Below are positions 59,597 to 64,000 of a stretch of 64,000 nt of DNA, one piece after another. How positions within the stretch are numbered: position 1 is the first letter of the stretch; every line of letters begins with the position of its first letter. Source of the stretch: Lineus longissimus (lineage: Eukaryota; Nemertea; Pilidiophora; Heteronemertea; Lineidae). The stretch is taken from assembly GCF_910592395.1 (NCBI RefSeq), contig NC_088320.1, forward strand, positions 11,900,501 to 11,964,500, written 5' to 3'. Below the pieces are notes generated by a model. It searched no databases and was not told where the DNA came from. It saw only the letters and a list, made by a program, of their open reading frames with translations. Both the position numbers and the translations under genes were made by a program.

Positions 59597-61856
59597 TGGG
59601 TAATGTTGTTGCAACAGTATCATAAGGACTGCTGGTCAAGCACTCTTGAGCTGGGAGAGAGAAATGATAAGAGGGTGGAGACAGATTTTCTGAAATGTTG
59701 GTCTTTGAGTCATGACTGGGCAGAATTAGCCCAGTGAAAGTTGTCAGCTACACATCAAGAATTCTTGATTTAGAATGAAAGGGTACGACTTTATTGGATG
59801 TACATTCATCAGGCTTGACCTGAGATTTTCCACGCCATTGATTGCAAATGCATTGTTCGCATTCTGCAATACATCTCTCTTTTTCTAAGAAAAATACATG
59901 GTGAATTTCCTAAAACTGTTACATGCTGTGTTTTTGTCTCCCTTGACTAACATAACCTGCAATATGAAGGACATCCAGATTTGATGTTCTAGTATATCTA
60001 GCGGATGGTTCATCAGGTAAAATGCGGGGCTTGGTTAAAAAATGATTTTATAGTGATATCTTGAGATAAGTTTGAACTTTGGCTTTCAGTAAACAATTGT
60101 AAATGCCAAGATAGATTTTTAATGTCAGTATACTTAGTAGCGCTAATGTCAGTTTTGAACAACCAAGCCTGCTACTGGAAAGTGGGACTCTCTCCTGATA
60201 CTATCCTGCACTTGGGCCTGACATGTAGTACCGTAAATGAGGTGTTACTAGTATTGGTCCCTCCCTAGTAGTGGTTAGTAGTGGTTTGGCTATTGTCTGC
60301 AAAATAGCCTTTTTTCTATGTATCATTATATTAGCTTGTAAATAAATCACCCATTTGTAAAAAGAAAAGTGTCCCTTCTGAAGTGGCAGCACTGTCCTCT
60401 GCAGACAGGTACAAGTGTAGCATGTAGAAAGTTGTGATCTCTCCTAAGGGACTGGACAGTACCGTAACTCAGTTCATGAAAAACTTCTCCATTCCAGTAC
60501 ATGTATATGTACAATTTAGCCAATGCTAGAGCAACTCCAGGAGAACATTTCACCGCCAACCAAGGAGCTAAAAACTTCTAATAGCAGTACTCTGACGGTG
60601 CAGCCAACTGCAGGGTTGTCCTCATCAAACAGTAATTACAGTAGGAACTGCACCTTTGGTCAATTGGCTCCTTAGCAATGGAAGGTGTTACTAGTATGTG
60701 AAATGAGCACTTCTGCAAGGTTCTTAGGAACAGGATGATCCCTGCATGGGTTGATAAAGATGTATTAGTAGGTCATACCACATGCCCTTCAGGTGCCTTA
60801 GCCATGGGGGGGGGGGGGGGGGTCCAACCCTTACAACATGCTCTGGCAGCATGACACAGGCTAATGAATGGGTCAACATTAGCATCCTCACCAACAGGGG
60901 GGTTTCTTAAGGTTTTCGGACTGTAAGAAGGCCTACATGTAGCTTATTCAATTACGTTGCCATCAGGTAGGCCAAGGCCGAAATGTTATTTGAAATTCAA
61001 ATCAGCATTTCAGGACCTATGGGGCCCAATTCCCCAAAGGGCTTTCATCAAGGGCAAATTTGTAGTGATGAGCTTTTTCTTTTTTGGGGGGAAAAATGCA
61101 AGTGGAGTTATTTACCGGTAGGCCTACTTAAATAAGTTAAAATAGGTTAGTAGGCCTAGGCATGGGGGGGGGGGGGGGGTGATCATGGTGGTTGACAGTA
61201 ACTACTAATCCTCATGGCCAGCACCAAGCATAAATTATGTGTTCATTATGCATTTATTTTATAATTCATCAAGTGTACACAAGGTGGCAGCACTAGCCAA
61301 TGAGTGTCATTTTGGTGGAAAATAGCACTTTTTCCTTGGTTTATCCTGGGAAAACAGTAAAAGCGGCCGGAAATTTTATTTCTGATTTTGAAAGTAGGTA
61401 TCATTACCTTTATCATGTGCAAGCCACAGCATTCAAAGACCTGAAGTGTTGGAGATATGAGAGTCGATAGAGAGCTCTTCCTAAGCACTGCCCCTAGGTA
61501 TGCATAATTACTAGGCCTAGCACGACCAAAGTATGAAGTGTTACTCAATGACCTGTTGCAGAATGGAAGATCTCATCAAATACTTCCATCATACAAAGGG
61601 GGAAAATCCAGCTATTTTTTTTAGTCTCTGCAGGAGTGCCCAACATTGACCAAAAAATACACAAAAAATAGGGGGAAAAAAGCTAAAACAAGCCCCCTAA
61701 CTAGGCCTGCCCCTAACTCGGTTGCTAGTGATTTTTGAGAGTCATCAATTGCTGTGTAATGATGTCTTAGTGGAAGGATCTTGCATACCTAATCTCGTTA
61801 AAAACGGTTGACCCCCACCTTGCCACCCTCTGCATGGTGGTATCATGGACTGACAC
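59597..61856. other. 3' part of the TTAA transposon without a recognised gene
   Basis: No frame resembles a transposase on either strand. An AATAAA-type signal lies near 60341, which could serve the upstream gene. The minus-strand frame 61246-61548 is open but unrecognised. Confidence 0.5.
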
Positions 61857-62243
61857 TTAAGACGAATAAGGAGCTGGCATTTTGAATTGGGAAATGGAGT
61901 CAGAAAGGGTTAAAGTGACTGTAAATGAATCGGGAAATGGAGTTATAAAGGGTTAAAACGAGTTAAGATGAATAAGGAGCTGGTATTTTGAACCGGGAAA
62001 TGGGTCAGAAAGGGTTAAAGTCACTGATAGTTGAATCGAGAGCTTGGTAGGAAAGGGTTAAAACCACCAAGTTGAGTTATCGGACTGTGGAGGGTTAATA
62101 TTTGAAAGAAATTTGAATTGGGAACTGGGAAATGCTTAGCCCATTTCGTACCCAAACACACCATGTTTCAAAATGGGTACGTATAACGAACTGGAAACTG
62201 GGAACTGGGAACTGGGAGCCAACTTCACAGACCCAACTTTATC

Positions 62244-63924
62244 GAGGGTTATCGAATCGAATGGATGTGTCGATCGTCGGGGCGGATTGATATGTGGTTA
62301 GGTTGTGCGTCCAAGGCGATTAGGTCATTCAGTTAGTTTGAGAAAGATCATGATCATGAAGATGCGTGTTGTGTTATCATAACTGGAAAATAAGTTGAAG
62401 TTATTATTAGTACTACGATTCTTACATGAGTAAAAAGTAGACGTTTTAAGCAACACAATAATGTTACTCCCATAAAAAACTGTCAATTCTCCTTACCACT
62501 CACAGAAGCCAAGCCATTGCTGTTAAGTTATGCAGGGGCTTAATCAATTACTTGCACTCCCTGTGGGGTGAATAACATTACCTTTTGAACGGCTGGCTGT
62601 AGGGGGATGATTGGAACAGCCGGTATACCTGCTGACCTGCTGAACCGAGGTTAATGTTATTTTCAATCCACGATTGCAGGTCACCTGATTTTCGAGATTT
62701 CGCGGGAAATGAAATTGTAAACAACGCATGTGTGCAGTTCAAATGTAAACAAAAATGTATTTTTGGTACTTTTGGTTGCTGGACTTGGGTTTTCCCGCAG
62801 TTAGGAGCTGGATCAAATTGGTGGTCTATTGTGCTGTTTTAGTTAGAGGTAGCCCTTGATTATGAAGGGATTTTCAAATCAAGGTGACCATGGTCTTTTA
62901 TGTGCTCAGCTCACCACAGCTTTCAATACTTGATGGATCTGATGAGGCGCGCGGAACCTGACATGGCCTTACCAAGGAGCTGCTCACGGTGCTGAACATC
63001 TAGCTTGCCTGTCGACTAAGTGCCTTTTTGGCCGAGACATTGCTACATGTAGGAGGAGCACGCATTTTAAAGTTATAGTAGTGATAGTACAGTTGGTTCG
63101 AGCCATTTGGAAGCCGACATGTGAAGGCCTATCTGGGTTCTCCTTCTTCTCCGTATAAAAAGGGGCATATTGCTGACTAAGGAACAAGGCATATTGACAT
63201 TGCCTCATCATCTCTATGGGACCAATTGATATACTTTTATATGCACGCATACATCGTGCCATTTCAGGGTCCGAGTCTGTGGACAATTGGTTAGATTAAT
63301 TTGACTCTTCGATATTGCTCCTTTATTGCATTAGATTTTCATCGCAATTCGATCTATTCAAGATATAGCCAATTTGAACCTGTCTGCGCCAAGGATAGAT
63401 TGGTTCCAGATCGACTCACTATGACTAGGAATACGCAGTAGAGCACAATGTCATGAAAAACGACCCTTTGTATTGTAAATTCTAATCACCTGCAGGACAG
63501 GTCAATTTCTCTCAATAAAATTAATTTTGTTGACTCCTGTAATCTCTACCTTATTAAAAAAAAAGAAAGTGGTGCTTGTCCCAAACTGGTAATTTCTATT
63601 TATTTTGACCTCTGTTAAATCAGGATACCTCTCAATTACAGACAGCATTTTGTATCCTTGTGCTGTACAACCCAGCCTGGACATACCACAGTTGTCCATG
63701 GAGAAGGCTCATCCTCTCTGACACTTTTTTTCTGTAAAACTACTGATACAACATACTGAACTAGGGATATATTCCGTTGCCTCCTGTAATATTTACATAC
63801 CATGGCTGATTAGTTCAATCATATTTCATCCAGCTGGCAGCTCTGCATTGGAAATTTTAGTGGTATAACGTGTTCTCTTGACCTTCAAACAGTAGTATAA
63901 AGCCGATATTTACTACTTTATACC
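62244..63924. other. Non-coding interval
   Basis: No convincing gene. Small frames lack domains. A poly-A run lies at 63556-63565. Confidence 0.55.
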
Positions 63925-63981
63925 CTCAGTCCTATGTTATTAGGTCATCCAGCTGAGCGCCAGGCCCTTGGGCCTCTTGTT
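63925..63981. mobile_element. Terminus of a dispersed element ending GGGCCTCTTGTT
   Basis: TCATCCAGCTGAGCGCCAGG then CCCTTGGGCCTCTTGTT is a repeat end I recall from several invertebrate genomes; the AGCTGAGC motif mirrors the head at 53344. The remainder of the element upstream cannot be delimited. Confidence 0.35.
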
Positions 63982-64000
63982 AAATACATGATGTCCCACA

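Larger units (their letters stand above)
57631..61856. mobile_element. 4.2-kb TTAA transposon nested in the foldback arm
   Basis: Perfect 26-bp TIRs start GTGTCAGTCCATGATACC. Inside them follows a second matching block, GGTGGCAAGGTGGGGGTCAA. TTAA flanks both ends (57627-57630 and 61857-61860). Removing the element restores the 167-bp repeat text AATGAGTTAAGACGAATAAG, so the insertion is exact and younger than the foldback. The TTAA duplication fits piggyBac or Kolobok superfamilies. The only gene I can assemble is the Cys/His-rich one at 58071-59596; no transposase catalytic domain is visible. Poly-G tracts lie at 60806-60823 and 61164-61179. Confidence 0.88.
55029..62234. mobile_element. 7.2-kb foldback transposon (FB/Rehavkus-like) with 9-bp target duplication
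   Basis: Ends are GGGTCTGTGAAGTTGGCTCC and its inverted complement, directly bordered by AACTTTATC on both sides (55020-55028 and 62235-62243). The left arm (55029-55956) consists of unique terminal sequence plus tandem 167-bp units. The right arm is the same text inverted (56019-57630 and 61857-62234), interrupted by younger elements. Long TIRs made of tandem repeats with 9-bp duplications are typical of Drosophila FB and of Rehavkus-type Mutator-like elements. No transposase is seen, so it is non-autonomous. Confidence 0.82.

Noticed and set aside
61246-61548. 100-codon minus-strand frame in the TTAA transposon as transposase
   Set aside because: No DDE-type motifs, no basic DNA-binding region, and too short.

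Overview
This window looks like a gene-poor, transposon-rich stretch of an animal nuclear genome, probably a marine invertebrate. The species cannot be named from the sequence. The evidence is spliced exons with GT/AG borders, decayed non-LTR reverse transcriptase with a YADD box, THAP and P2RX7-like transposon-associated domains, many terminal-inverted-repeat (TIR) elements with diagnostic target duplications, and long G/C homopolymers. There are no bacterial-type operons, rRNA operons or tRNA genes.

Region A (1-47978) is a head-to-tail segmental repeat with a period of about 21 kb. Copy 1 is 1-20731, copy 2 is 20732-42303, and copy 3 is 42304-47978, broken at a poly-G tract. Each unit starts inside a minus-strand LINE relic. 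It then carries small CCGG-flanked MITEs, a mariner-type transposase relic, a PAN/apple-like exon, a long unrecognised ORF (334 codons from its first GTG), a secreted-protein gene (open in copy 2, broken in copy 1), a 1.24-kb TIR element and a degenerate palindrome-rich repeat. The copies differ by transposon insertions. Copy 2 alone has a 2-kb block with a THAP exon and a P2RX7-like exon, and an 0.9-kb block with a 104-nt hairpin. Copy 1 alone has a tandem array of 103-bp hairpins. Copies 2 and 3 share two MITEs that are absent from copy 1. The empty sites allow several insertions to be defined almost to the base.

Region B (47979-55028) is a patchwork. It holds a decayed Polinton/virus-type family B DNA polymerase N-terminal region, and a 2.3-kb element whose ends are rich in CCCATATGGG motifs and which contains a tandemly duplicated terminal exon. 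A fragment of a dispersed repeat family follows.

Region C (55029-62234) is the most striking structure. It is a 7.2-kb foldback transposon bounded by a perfect 9-bp target duplication. Its arms are built from a 167-bp tandem repeat. Nested in it is a 4.2-kb transposon with perfect 26-bp TIRs and a TTAA target duplication. That inner element carries a spliced gene, readable by eye, for a predicted 235-residue Cys/His-rich protein. A third element with a CGAT duplication sits in the same arm.

The tail (62235-64000) has no convincing gene and ends with the terminus of a dispersed element. The genes do not form a pathway. The content is best read as layered mobile elements plus a few host-like exons copied by segmental duplication. 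Some tandem copies could be alleles placed in series by the assembler.
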